From Flavobacteriaceae bacterium (lineage in GTDB: Bacteria > Bacteroidota > Bacteroidia > Flavobacteriales > Flavobacteriaceae): DNA of 51,746 nt. The notes below the pieces were generated by a model. It was not told the origin of the DNA, ran no database searches, and saw only the letters and a program-made list of their open reading frames with translations. This document shows positions 17,464-25,750 of this stretch, one piece after another (position 1 is the first letter of the stretch; every line of letters starts with the position of its first letter). The position numbers and the translations under genes were made by a program. The DNA lies in assembly GCA_947478365.1 (NCBI GenBank), contig CANJWG010000005.1, positions 1-51,746 on the forward strand, written 5' to 3'.

Positions 17464-18272
17464 TGCGAATGACCGAAACTGTAAAGCAGTTACTGATTAT
17501 CAATATTATTTTTTTTATAGGTTCACAATTTGTAGCCAATGCTTATCCTTTATTGTCATTATATTATCCGGATAGTCCAAATTTTAGAGTTTGGCAGCCT
17601 TTGACCAGTATGTTTATGCATGCGCCAATGCCCAATTTGATGCATATTGTTTTTAACATGTTTGCCTTGGTTTCCTTTGGTGCTGCTTTGGAACATTTTT
17701 GGGGCGCAAAAAAATTTATTTTCTTTTATATTTCCTGCGGATTAGGTGCAGCAGCTTTGCATACAGCTGTCAATTACTTCCAAATTCAATATGCTTTAGA
17801 TCAACTTTCGAGTTTGAATTTTTCTAAAAGTGATATTCATATTCTTTTAAGTGCAGATTACAGCAGCGTCTTTGATGAGAAAGGACAAATGTTAGCAAGT
17901 AAAGTAAAAACTATTTTGGATAATGCCCATTGTACGCAAGAACAATTTAATATTTTAGCATCAGCAGTTCAGACTTTTCAATCGACTTCACTCGGTGCTT
18001 CCGGAGCTATTTACGGATTATTAACAGCTTTTGCTTTTATGTTTCCTATGGCTGAATTGGGGATTATGTTTATTCCAATTCCGATTAAAGCTAAATATTT
18101 TGTACCAGGAATTATCGCAATAGATTTATTTTTAGGCTTTAAAGGAAGTTCGCTGTTTGGCGCAGGCGGAACAGGAATTGCACACTTTGCTCATGTTGGC
18201 GGTGCTATTACAGGTTTTTTAATGATGTGGTATTGGAAACGAAATCAGTTTAATAAAAACCGTTGGGATTAG
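17460..18272 (+). CDS. Rhomboid intramembrane serine protease
   Basis: A 270-residue rhomboid protease, cutting substrates within the inner membrane. The L1/TM2 motif HAPMPNLMHIVFN (His54, His62, Asn66), catalytic serine in GASGAIYG (Ser181) and the partner histidine in HFAHVGGA (His245) are all present. Between the second and third membrane helices is an unusually long soluble insertion (about 107-176) with predicted helices. The start overlaps the mutL stop as ATGA, so the genes are translationally coupled. The frame allows starts at residues 1, 2 or 4. A second rhomboid gene follows after a repeat array. Its substrates are unknown. Confidence 0.9.
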   Translation: MMRMTETVKQLLIINIIFFIGSQFVANAYPLLSLYYPDSPNFRVWQPLTSMFMHAPMPNLMHIVFNMFALVSFGAALEHFWGAKKFIFFYISCGLGAAALHTAVNYFQIQYALDQLSSLNFSKSDIHILLSADYSSVFDEKGQMLASKVKTILDNAHCTQEQFNILASAVQTFQSTSLGASGAIYGLLTAFAFMFPMAELGIMFIPIPIKAKYFVPGIIAIDLFLGFKGSSLFGAGGTGIAHFAHVGGAITGFLMMWYWKRNQFNKNRWD

Positions 18273-18280
18273 GTATAAAC

Positions 18281-18391
18281 ACAAACCAGCCTGCCGGCAG
18301 GCTGGGAACACAAAGAAGGCACAAAGTGTACTATGTTTTGTATATAGCTTCGTGTTCTTCGTGTAAATACTTCGTGAGCTTAGCGGTTAAG
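18281..18391 (+). repeat. Intergenic word array F, nonamer arms with 20-bp palindrome
   Basis: Between the two rhomboid genes. The left part carries the perfect 20-bp palindrome CCAGCCTGCCGGCAGGCTGG (18286-18305), then AACACAAAG (18307-18315) and GGCACAAAG (18318-18326). The right part has 9-base words CTTCGTGTT (18348), CTTCGTGTA (18357), CTTCGTGAG (18370) and CTTAGCGGT (18379), inverse complements of the left words (CTTCGTGTT versus AACACAAAG, one mismatch). It follows the TAG stop by 8-14 bp. The palindrome is much richer in G and C than its surroundings. Confidence 0.7.
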
Positions 18392-18442
18392 AAAATAAAT
18401 ATGAGTTTAGAAAATACAAATTGAAACTTTGCAGTTAAAATT

Positions 18443-19294
18443 ATGAATATAATTGATGATTTAAAATTTCAGTATCGAGTAGGTGGCATTGCTAATAAAA
18501 TGATTTATTGGAATGTAGGTTTTTTTCTATTGTCAATTATATTTTTCTACCAATTTAAGTCTGGTTTTTTTGATTTCCCAAATTGGGTTGCGGTTTCTTC
18601 AGATCCAACTATAATTTTAACTAAACCATGGACCTTATTAACATATGCTTTTTTTCATTATGGATTTTTGCATTTGTTTTTCAATATGATGGTTTTGAAT
18701 TTTTCCGGTCGACTGTTTCTAACCTTTTTTACGCAAAAACAATTTCTTGGGTTGTATATTTTGAGTGCTATTTTTGCTGGATTGTGTTTTGTATTTAGTT
18801 TTTATTTTTTACACCAAACTTCAAAGATGGTTGGTGCTTCAGCAGCAATAATGGCTTTGTTGGTTGCAACTACAACCTATCAGCCATTAATGGAAATCCG
18901 ATTGCTATTAATTGGAAATGTAAAGCTTTGGCATATTACTGCAGTGATTTTGTTATTGGATTTATTGCAAATTCAAATGAATAATACAGGTGGTCATATT
19001 GCGCATTTGAGCGGAGCATTTTTTGGTTATATTTACATCAAGCTTTTGCAAAACGGAACTGATTTGAGTAAGATTGTTGATTCAATTTTGAGTTTTTTTA
19101 GTGAAAAAAAATCAACGCCTTTCAAAAAAGTACATGTAAACCCCAAAACACCAGCTTTTAAAAGAGATAGTAAGATTGTTGTTAAAGATAAAACTCAACA
19201 GCAATTAGACGAGATTTTAGATAAAATCAGTAAGTCGGGTTATGATAGTTTGACAGCTGAAGAAAAAGAGTTTCTGTTTAAGGCTGGGAAATAG
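18443..19294 (+). CDS. Rhomboid family protease with C-terminal extension
   Basis: A 283-residue second rhomboid. It keeps FHYGFLHLFFNM (His72, His77, Asn81), the catalytic-serine loop GASAAIMAL (Ser133) and a histidine in GGHIAHLSGAFFG (His188). The second glycine of the usual GxSG is alanine here. About 80 C-terminal residues form a cytoplasmic, charged extension ending in ILDKISKSGYDSLTAEEKEF, a segment I recognise from flavobacterial rhomboids (DUF6576-like). It has the normal number of membrane segments, without the long insertion of its neighbour. Only 15 bp separate it from the EEP gene, whose start I put at 19346. Confidence 0.85.
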   Translation: MNIIDDLKFQYRVGGIANKMIYWNVGFFLLSIIFFYQFKSGFFDFPNWVAVSSDPTIILTKPWTLLTYAFFHYGFLHLFFNMMVLNFSGRLFLTFFTQKQFLGLYILSAIFAGLCFVFSFYFLHQTSKMVGASAAIMALLVATTTYQPLMEIRLLLIGNVKLWHITAVILLLDLLQIQMNNTGGHIAHLSGAFFGYIYIKLLQNGTDLSKIVDSILSFFSEKKSTPFKKVHVNPKTPAFKRDSKIVVKDKTQQQLDEILDKISKSGYDSLTAEEKEFLFKAGK

Positions 19295-19345
19295 TTTGAT
19301 TTTCATGTATTGTTCTGTGTTTTTTTAATTGAAAATTGGAATTTT

Positions 19346-20395
19346 TTGAAAAAATTATCGTGGTTTAATAAGGTAGTATTTGGATCCAATATAGTAGTTA
19401 CTGTATTGACCGTTGTTGCTTATGTTTTACCTTTTTTGGCACCCAAAATGTTTCCATTACTTTCGGTACTAACCTTAATTTTACCACTATTTCTTATTCT
19501 AAACGCATTGTTTTTTATTTATTGGTTGCTACAATTAAAGCGACAAGTTATTCTTTCCGGATTGATATTATTAGTTGGAATCACTTTCATCAATAAATTC
19601 TATAAGTTTTCTTCCAATGATAGTGAAGCCTCCGAAAAAGATTTTACTATGATGAGTTACAATGTTCGCTTGTTTAACTTGTTTGATTGGATTGATAATA
19701 AAGATGTAGGTAACACGATCTTGAGTTTTATTAATGAACAAAATCCTGACATTTTGTGTATTCAGGAATATTCGGAAAATGCTAAAGTTGATTTCAGAGT
19801 ATACAAGTACAAAGCCATCTTTATGGAAGGCAGACAAATTAAGACTGGACAGGCTATTTTCTCCAAGTTTCCAATTTTTAAACAAGGAGACTTTAAAATT
19901 CCAGCTGCTGGAAATAACATAATTTATGCCGATATTAAGAAAGGAAACGACACGATTAGAGTCTATAACATTCATTTGCAGTCTATCAAAATTTCTCCCG
20001 ATGTGAATGATATTTCCGAGCATGTGGATTCGATTAATCAAAATAAATCACAGCAAGTTTTTAAACAAATTCGAGATGCTTTTAAGAAGCAGGAACACCA
20101 AGCCGAATTTTTGGTAAAGCATAAAAATGAATGTAACTATCCAGTGATTATTTGCGGCGATATGAATAATAGTCCCTTTTCATATGTGTACCGCAATATT
20201 AAATCTGATTTAAATGATTGCTTTGAAGAAGCTGGCACCGGTTTTGGGCAAACCTATAAATTCAAATACTATCCTGCTCGAATTGACTATATTTTTGCCA
20301 GTAAAAAAATGAAAGTCAAAAGTTTTAAAACTTTTACCAAGTTTGAAAACTCTGATCACTTTCCTGTAATGACAAGGCTTTCGTTTATAGAATAA
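19346..20395 (+). CDS. Membrane-anchored endonuclease/exonuclease/phosphatase family protein
   Basis: A 349-residue protein with three N-terminal membrane helices (within about residues 1-90) and an EEP (DNase I-like) domain. EEP residues seen are YNVRLFN, the metal-binding glutamate in ILCIQEYS, the HLQS histidine, GDMNNSP, RIDYIFASKK and the catalytic SDHFP at the end. Such proteins cleave phosphodiesters in nucleic acids or phospholipid-like substrates. I start at the TTG at 19346 (giving MKKLSWFNK), because the longer frame to 19310 also begins with TTG and adds a poorly supported leader. Its stop abuts the stop of the convergent wbqC with no bases between. The substrate is unknown. Confidence 0.8.
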   Translation: MKKLSWFNKVVFGSNIVVTVLTVVAYVLPFLAPKMFPLLSVLTLILPLFLILNALFFIYWLLQLKRQVILSGLILLVGITFINKFYKFSSNDSEASEKDFTMMSYNVRLFNLFDWIDNKDVGNTILSFINEQNPDILCIQEYSENAKVDFRVYKYKAIFMEGRQIKTGQAIFSKFPIFKQGDFKIPAAGNNIIYADIKKGNDTIRVYNIHLQSIKISPDVNDISEHVDSINQNKSQQVFKQIRDAFKKQEHQAEFLVKHKNECNYPVIICGDMNNSPFSYVYRNIKSDLNDCFEEAGTGFGQTYKFKYYPARIDYIFASKKMKVKSFKTFTKFENSDHFPVMTRLSFIE

Positions 20396-21010
20396 CTAAA
20401 GCTGTTGTTTCTTCAAATATTCCAATGCATATCTACCTTCGTTGAATAGTAAATCCAAAATCGAAAGGTTGTTCAGATAGCCATGCTTATCTCCGAAAAC
20501 TTGAGTATAAGGTTCAAAAATCGAAGTATCTTTTTTACCGTTGATTAGATTTCTTTGATCGACTTTGTCTGTTACTTCATGAAAATATTCGGTAGTTTCG
20601 TCATAATCAAATTCCAATCGCAAACACTTAGAAACAATTGCCATCGTTTCGATATTTAAATCCATCAAATAATTGTGTTTCTTTTGAAAAATAGGGAGTA
20701 TATCATCTTCAAAATACTCAAAGAAAGGTGAGGTCCTATAGGCAGCTTCCAAAGATTTGAAGTGTTGTTTTTGCCAATCAAAATCATTCTCAATTTTAAC
20801 TTCTTTGATGCGTTGATGTCTTTCTTTGTTATGTTTAACCGGAACATTCAATAGCTGAATTCCATTTGGACTATAGATGTACATTCGGTTACGGTTGGTT
20901 TGCTTTTGAAAATTATCTTCCACTTCAAAAGTTATTATATTCGCCTTTGCAATCGCTTCAAAATGGCTGATAGATGGGAAGTAGCTTGGATGGATTAAGA
21001 TGTTGTTCAT
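20396..21010 (-). CDS. WbqC family protein
   Basis: A 204-residue protein of the WbqC family. It starts with LIHPSYFPSISHFEAI and contains NRMYIYSPNGIQLLNVPVKH and the acidic SLEAAYRTSPFFEYFEDDI block seen in the family. WbqC proteins occur in O-antigen and other glycan gene clusters but their reaction is not established. It follows lepB on the same strand, across a repeat array. Its stop abuts the convergent EEP gene. Here it is part of the parA-to-wbqC group, with no other glycan genes beside it. Confidence 0.85.
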   Translation of the reverse strand: MNNILIHPSYFPSISHFEAIAKANIITFEVEDNFQKQTNRNRMYIYSPNGIQLLNVPVKHNKERHQRIKEVKIENDFDWQKQHFKSLEAAYRTSPFFEYFEDDILPIFQKKHNYLMDLNIETMAIVSKCLRLEFDYDETTEYFHEVTDKVDQRNLINGKKDTSIFEPYTQVFGDKHGYLNNLSILDLLFNEGRYALEYLKKQQL

Positions 21011-21090
21011 GGTTTGAGAGTTTCGAGTTTTGGGTTTCGAGTTTTCGGTTTTATTTGAACTTATAACCTGAAACTCGGAACTCGCAACTT
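21011..21090 (-). repeat. Intergenic word array D, inverted heptamer arrays
   Basis: Between lepB and wbqC. On the plus strand five consecutive 7-base words (GAGTTTC, GAGTTTT, GGGTTTC, GAGTTTT, CGGTTTT) fill 21018-21052, then a short spacer, then the inverse words ATAACCT, GAAACTC, GGAACTC, GCAACTT fill 21063-21090. GAGTTTC and GAAACTC are exact reverse complements. The array ends 5 bp from the lepB TAG stop and 1 bp from the wbqC ATG if the GGTTTGA at 21011 is counted. It would fold into a long imperfect hairpin in the mRNA. Confidence 0.75.
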
Positions 21091-21095
21091 TTTAA

Positions 21096-22649
21096 CTACA
21101 CTTTAGCGTTTTTTCTCTTTTTCCAAAAATAATCACCAACAAAATATAGCGCTAACAAACCAAGGAAAAATTTGAAATAGGATTGTGGTTGTCCGTCGCC
21201 ACCAACGGTGGTAAATAATCTTTCCCAACGAATTTTATGAATTCCTTTTCCGTTGCTGTCCCAACTCATCCATATGAAAACAGGTTTTCCTACTATATGA
21301 TCTTCAGGTACATATCCCCAATAGCGACTATCCTCAGAGTTGTGACGGTTGTCTCCCATCATCCAATAGTAGTTTTTTTGGAAAGTATAGCTTGTAGCTT
21401 TTTTGTCATCTATATAAATATCTTCACCAACTACTTTTAGATCGTGTTTTTCGTAAACCGAAATCAATCTCTTATAGAATGAAAGTGTTTTAATATTTAA
21501 AGCTACTTTTTTCCCAGCTTCCGGAATATATATTGGACCAAAGTTATCAGCATTCCAATTTGTATTGTGTGAAAAAATATTAGGTTCTCCTTGTTTAGCA
21601 ACTATTTGTGTAACCGATTTAATACCGGGAACACTTTTTAATGTTTCTGCACCAAATTTAGTTAATGCTCTAATGAATAAAGTATCTCTAGCTTCAGTTT
21701 TAAATCCTGCGCCATCAGTTGATCCAACTTGATTTATTAAATATTCAAAATCAAGATCCGTATTATTCATGTCATAAGTTACTGCATATGAATACTGTGT
21801 CTTAGCTCTTTCTGGTAAAATTAATTCTTTTCCATTGATGTAAACCGTTCCGTTTTTTATTTGTAACGAATCACCAGGCGTTCCTTGACAACGTTTTACA
21901 TAATTTGATTTCTTGTCAATAGGTTTTATTATACTTCTTCCCGAGGTGTCAAAGAATTTATAAACCGTATCTGCTGGCCAGTTGAAAACGACAATATCAT
22001 TTTTTTCTACTTTTTCAAAACCCGGAAATCTGAAGTAGGGCAATTGAGGCCAACTTAAATAGGACTTAGTTTTAATAATTGGCAAAGTATCGTGAACCAT
22101 TGGTGCAGCTACTGTAGTCATTGGTGTTCTAGCACCATAATGAAACTTACTTACAAAAAGAAAGTCGCCTATAAGCAATGATTTTTCCAATGAAGAAGTT
22201 GGAATAGTGTAGGGTTGCATCACATAGGTATGTACCAAGGTAGCTACAACTATGGCAAAAAGCAATGAACTAACGGTGTCACCGGTTTTAGTTTTTGCTA
22301 CTAAACTTCTTTCAGAAATGTATTTTACATCTTGCGTGTAATTGAAATAGTAGATATAAAGACCAAAAGTAAAAATACCTAACCAAGTATCAGAAGTTGC
22401 ATTTTTCCCAAAACTTCTTAATGTTTCAACCCAAACTACAGGAAACATTATCAAGTTGATGATTGGTATGAATAGGAGGAATGTCCACCAAGTTGGTCTG
22501 TTGATGATTTTCATCAAAACAATCGAATTATATATTGGAATAAAAGCTTCCCAAGATTTTCTACCTGCTTTTTCGTATAATTTCCAAGTTCCTAAACCAT
22601 GTATGATTTGGACTAAAATGAAAAATATAAACCATTGAAATAGTGACAT
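21096..22649 (-). CDS. lepB: Signal peptidase I
   Basis: A 517-residue type I signal peptidase that releases exported proteins from their Sec signal peptides at the outer face of the inner membrane. The catalytic serine is in IPTSSLEKSLLIGD (about Ser153) and the general-base lysine in YVKRCQGTPGDSLQ (Lys252). The C-terminal MMGDNRHNSEDSRYWG box is intact. Compared with E. coli LepB it has an extra N-terminal membrane domain of about 120 residues (three to four helices) and a long insertion before the final box, as is usual in Bacteroidota. It lies between dapB and wbqC, and word arrays fill both flanking gaps. The stop is TAG. Confidence 0.93.
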   Translation of the reverse strand: MSLFQWFIFFILVQIIHGLGTWKLYEKAGRKSWEAFIPIYNSIVLMKIINRPTWWTFLLFIPIINLIMFPVVWVETLRSFGKNATSDTWLGIFTFGLYIYYFNYTQDVKYISERSLVAKTKTGDTVSSLLFAIVVATLVHTYVMQPYTIPTSSLEKSLLIGDFLFVSKFHYGARTPMTTVAAPMVHDTLPIIKTKSYLSWPQLPYFRFPGFEKVEKNDIVVFNWPADTVYKFFDTSGRSIIKPIDKKSNYVKRCQGTPGDSLQIKNGTVYINGKELILPERAKTQYSYAVTYDMNNTDLDFEYLINQVGSTDGAGFKTEARDTLFIRALTKFGAETLKSVPGIKSVTQIVAKQGEPNIFSHNTNWNADNFGPIYIPEAGKKVALNIKTLSFYKRLISVYEKHDLKVVGEDIYIDDKKATSYTFQKNYYWMMGDNRHNSEDSRYWGYVPEDHIVGKPVFIWMSWDSNGKGIHKIRWERLFTTVGGDGQPQSYFKFFLGLLALYFVGDYFWKKRKNAKV

Positions 22650-22663
22650 GATGTTGAGTTTAA

Positions 22664-22736
22664 AAGTTTATAAGCGTATAAGTTTATCAGTTTGTTGATT
22701 TGTTACAATTTTCTTTATTCTATTCTCTATTCTCTA
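22664..22736 (-). repeat. Intergenic word array E, heptamer and octamer arrays
   Basis: Between dapB and lepB. On the plus strand five 8-base words run in phase at 22664-22703 (AAGTTTAT, AAGCGTAT, AAGTTTAT, CAGTTTGT, TGATTTGT). A second, unrelated array follows at 22711-22736 (TTCTTTA, TTCTA, TTCTCTA, TTCTCTA). The two are not complementary. The second array contains the dapB stop codon TAG (22720-22722) and codes for the last residues of DapB. Confidence 0.7.
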
Positions 22737-23430
22737 TATTTAAAACATCTTTCATAGAGAAAATACCTTTTTTGCCAATAATCCACTCGGCAGCAATCAC
22801 TGCGCCAAGAGCAAAGCCTTCACGGTTATGGGCTATATGCTTAATTTCAATAAAGTCAACATCTGAATTGTAATAAACGCTATGTGTTCCAGGTACATCA
22901 TCAATTCGTTTTACATCGATAAAAACATCATCTTCTTTTGGGTTTTCGATTGCCCAATTGTTTTTATCTGTATGGTTGATGATAGCATTTGCTAATGAAA
23001 TGGCAGTTCCGCTTGGTTTGTCCAATTTTTGGGTGTGATGGATTTCTTCCATAGTAACTTTGTAATCTTTAAACTTAGCCATCATCTTTGCCAAATATTC
23101 ATTTAGTTCAAAGAATAAATTAACGCCTAGACTAAAATTTGAACCATAAAGAAAAGCCGCTTTTTTTTCATTACAAAGCCTTTCTATTTCGGGGTAGTTT
23201 TCAAGCCAGCCCGTAGTTCCTGAAATTACAGGAATTCCATGATTGATAGCAGTAGATATATTTTCAACAGCAATGCTTGGCGTACTAAAATCGATAGCAA
23301 CATCGGCAGTTGAAAGTCCGTCAAAAGTATTAAACTCGTCTTTTTTTAATACGATTTCATGACCTCTTTCCAAAGCAATTTTTTCGATTACTTTGCCCAT
23401 TTTACCATATCCTAATAATGCTATTTTCAT
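22720..23430 (-). CDS. dapB: 4-hydroxy-tetrahydrodipicolinate reductase
   Basis: A 236-residue DapB of the diaminopimelate/lysine pathway, reducing 4-hydroxy-tetrahydrodipicolinate with NAD(P)H. It shows the Rossmann start MKIALLGYGKMGKVI, the catalytic loop EIHHTQKLDKPSGTA with the proton-donating histidine and active-site lysine, and the C-terminal hydrophobic block around FALGAVIAAEWI. It is somewhat shorter than the E. coli enzyme (about 270 residues). Its ATG directly follows the DUF5683 stop codon (TAAATG). The last five residues and the stop codon are encoded inside a TAGAGAA-type word array, so this tail is probably acquired. Confidence 0.93.
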   Translation of the reverse strand: MKIALLGYGKMGKVIEKIALERGHEIVLKKDEFNTFDGLSTADVAIDFSTPSIAVENISTAINHGIPVISGTTGWLENYPEIERLCNEKKAAFLYGSNFSLGVNLFFELNEYLAKMMAKFKDYKVTMEEIHHTQKLDKPSGTAISLANAIINHTDKNNWAIENPKEDDVFIDVKRIDDVPGTHSVYYNSDVDFIEIKHIAHNREGFALGAVIAAEWIIGKKGIFSMKDVLNIENRE

Positions 23431-23988
23431 TTAGAATTTATAGTTTAAAGTTAGCCCTAAATTAGGTTTGAAGTTAATTTCATTTGGATATATATCTGGT
23501 TGAAAAGACAATTTGTCGCTTACATTAAATTGTATCAAATGCGAATCAACATTGGCCTCGACGATATTTAAAATATAAAAACCTACAGTAACTAACAGTG
23601 ATAAATCTCTATTTCTTTGGTAAAAACGTTGGGCGGCAATTAATCTCGAATCATCAAGATATTGGTATTGGTCATCGTTAAAACCCAATAATCTTCGTTT
23701 ATAGGCATCGCGATAGCTATGGTATTTTTTGTTGTTATTTATATAAAAATAAAGACTGGTTCCTATGGCACCATACACTATTGGAATTTTCCAGTATTTC
23801 TTATTGTATGCTTGTCCTAAACCAGGAATAATTGCAGAATAAAAAGCCGCTTTTGTTGGTCGGAGTGGATCAATTTCTTTAAGTTTTAGAGTATCTTTTG
23901 CTTTTATAGCTTTGCCAATTTCCTGTGAAAAAATTGCCTGATTTCCAAGTAAGAAAAAGAACAGAACTATGTAAAAAGCCTTATACAC
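23431..23988 (-). CDS. DUF5683 domain-containing membrane protein
   Basis: A 185-residue protein with a signal peptide (about 1-21) and the DUF5683 core: PTKAAFYSAIIPGLGQAYNKKYWKIPI, then a membrane segment at about 70-85 and a second one at about 130-148. The family is found in Bacteroidota next to parAB and dapB, and its function is not known to me. The start is a GTG that overlaps the last base of the parB stop (TAGTG), and the stop directly precedes the dapB ATG, indicating translation as one operon. Confidence 0.85.
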   Translation of the reverse strand: MYKAFYIVLFFFLLGNQAIFSQEIGKAIKAKDTLKLKEIDPLRPTKAAFYSAIIPGLGQAYNKKYWKIPIVYGAIGTSLYFYINNNKKYHSYRDAYKRRLLGFNDDQYQYLDDSRLIAAQRFYQRNRDLSLLVTVGFYILNIVEANVDSHLIQFNVSDKLSFQPDIYPNEINFKPNLGLTLNYKF

Positions 23989-24887
23989 TATCCTTTTATT
24001 AACTTAATAATACGATTAAAATCTTCTTCAGAGTGAAATGGAATCGTAATTTTTCCTTTCCCGTTTCCGGAAACTTTTACGTCTATTTTCGAACCAAAGA
24101 AATTTACGAATGCTTTTTTATGATCATCATCAACTTTGAATGAAGCTGTTTTTTTGGATTTTGTTGGCGCTAGTTTAATACTATCTTGATAATTTTTAAC
24201 CAATGCTTCTGTTTCACGAACTGAAAGATTTTGACTTACTATTTTTTGATAAATATCGGTTTGAACGTCTTGATTTTCGATATTGATTATTGCACGACCG
24301 TGACCCATACTGATGAATCCGTCACGAATTCCGGTTTGGATGATTGGGTCTAACTTTAACAATCGCAAATAGTTAGCAATTGTAGAACGTTTTTTTCCAA
24401 CACGTTCGCTCATTTGTTCTTGAGTCAGTTGTATTTCATCAATTAATCTTTGATACGATAGTGCAATCTCTATTGGATCTAAATCGTGACGTTGAATGTT
24501 TTCTACCAAAGCCATTAACAACGATTCATTATCATTGGCAATTCTGATATATGCAGGAACTTTTTTCAAACCCACTAATTTGGAAGCACGCAAACGACGC
24601 TCACCCGAAATCAATTGGTATTTATTGAAGTCTAATTTTCGAACGGTAATCGGCTGAATTAATCCTAATTCTTTGATAGAAGAAGCTAATTCTATTAGCG
24701 AATCTTCATTAAAATTACTTCTTGGTTGAAATGGATTAATGGTAATTGCCTCGATATCTAACTCAATGATATTGCCTATAAGTTTATCTGCATTTTTATC
24801 ACCTATTGATCTAATATCATTCTCAGGGTCTTTCAATAATGCGGATAAACCTCTTCCTAATGCTTGTTTTTTTATAGCTTTTGCCAT
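23988..24887 (-). CDS. parB: Chromosome partitioning protein ParB
   Basis: A 299-residue ParB/Spo0J. The N-terminus carries the ParA-stimulating GRGLSALL motif, followed by the CTP-binding region with the box ISGERRLRASKLVGL (about 108-122), the helix-turn-helix around LTQEQMSERVGKKRSTIANYLRLL (about 150-172) and a C-terminal dimerisation domain (from about 240). ParB binds parS sites and loads on DNA as a CTP-switched clamp. It starts 3 bp after the parA stop and overlaps the DUF5683 start. I found no convincing parS site in this window. Confidence 0.95.
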   Translation of the reverse strand: MAKAIKKQALGRGLSALLKDPENDIRSIGDKNADKLIGNIIELDIEAITINPFQPRSNFNEDSLIELASSIKELGLIQPITVRKLDFNKYQLISGERRLRASKLVGLKKVPAYIRIANDNESLLMALVENIQRHDLDPIEIALSYQRLIDEIQLTQEQMSERVGKKRSTIANYLRLLKLDPIIQTGIRDGFISMGHGRAIINIENQDVQTDIYQKIVSQNLSVRETEALVKNYQDSIKLAPTKSKKTASFKVDDDHKKAFVNFFGSKIDVKVSGNGKGKITIPFHSEEDFNRIIKLIKG

Positions 24888-24890
24888 GGC

Positions 24891-25658
24891 TTAATTGCTG
24901 TTTTTCTTGATAATTTCTTGTGCAAAACTTAAGTAGTTTGAAGCGCCTCTGCTAGTTGCATCAAAGTTAATAATACTTTCTCCAAAACTTGGTGCTTCGC
25001 TTAATTTTACATTACGTTGAATAATGGTCTTGAAAACCATATCACTAAAATGTTTTTGGACTTCTTCAACCACTTGATTGGATAAACGCAAACGAGAGTC
25101 GAACATGGTTAATAATAGTCCTTCTATATCCAAATTGGCATTATGAATTTTTTGAACACTTTTAATTGTGTTTAATAATTTTCCTAAACCTTCTAAGGCA
25201 AAATACTCACATTGAATAGGAATAACAACACTATCAGCGGCAGTTAATGCATTTAATGTTAGCAAACCTAAAGATGGTGCGCAGTCAATTATAATATAAT
25301 CATATTCGTTTTTGATACTTTCCAATGCTTGTTTTAGCATGTATTCGCGGTTTTCTTTGTCAACCAATTCAATTTCAATGGCAACCAAATCAATATGAGA
25401 AGGAATTACCCAAACATTGGGTGCGCTACATGCGACAATAGACTCTTCAGGTGTATTGCTATGTTCCAAAATTTGATAAGTGCCTATAGCTACATTTTCT
25501 ACATCAATGCCCAAACCAGAACTGGCGTTAGCTTGAGGATCAGCATCTATTAAAAGCACTTTTTTTTCTAAAACTCCCAATGATGCTGCAAGGTTTACAG
25601 AAGTTGTTGTTTTTCCAACACCACCTTTTTGATTAGCAATAGCAATGATTTTACCCAT
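24891..25658 (-). CDS. parA: Chromosome partitioning ATPase ParA
   Basis: A 255-residue ParA/Soj ATPase. The deviant Walker A is KGGVGKTT (about 11-18), the Walker A' LLIDADPQAN lies at about 35-45, and Walker B DYIIIDCAPSLG at about 118-130. It lacks the N-terminal DNA-binding extension of plasmid ParA proteins, as expected for a chromosomal Soj. It moves ParB-parS complexes on the nucleoid. It is the first gene of the parAB-DUF5683-dapB group; the SDR gene lies upstream across a 159-bp gap that includes word array C. Confidence 0.95.
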   Translation of the reverse strand: MGKIIAIANQKGGVGKTTTSVNLAASLGVLEKKVLLIDADPQANASSGLGIDVENVAIGTYQILEHSNTPEESIVACSAPNVWVIPSHIDLVAIEIELVDKENREYMLKQALESIKNEYDYIIIDCAPSLGLLTLNALTAADSVVIPIQCEYFALEGLGKLLNTIKSVQKIHNANLDIEGLLLTMFDSRLRLSNQVVEEVQKHFSDMVFKTIIQRNVKLSEAPSFGESIINFDATSRGASNYLSFAQEIIKKNSN

Positions 25659-25750
25659 TTAATTTTAAAAAATTTAGAGCCGTAAAAATACAATTATTTA
25701 TGGCTTTGCCAAGGTAATTTTGTTAACATTCTTGTAAAGTTTTGAATGCT

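Noticed and set aside
24220..24240. A TGTTTCACG half-match to the parS consensus on the plus strand
   Set aside because: Only nine bases match, the second half does not, and it lies within parB codons for SVRETEALV, so it is probably chance.
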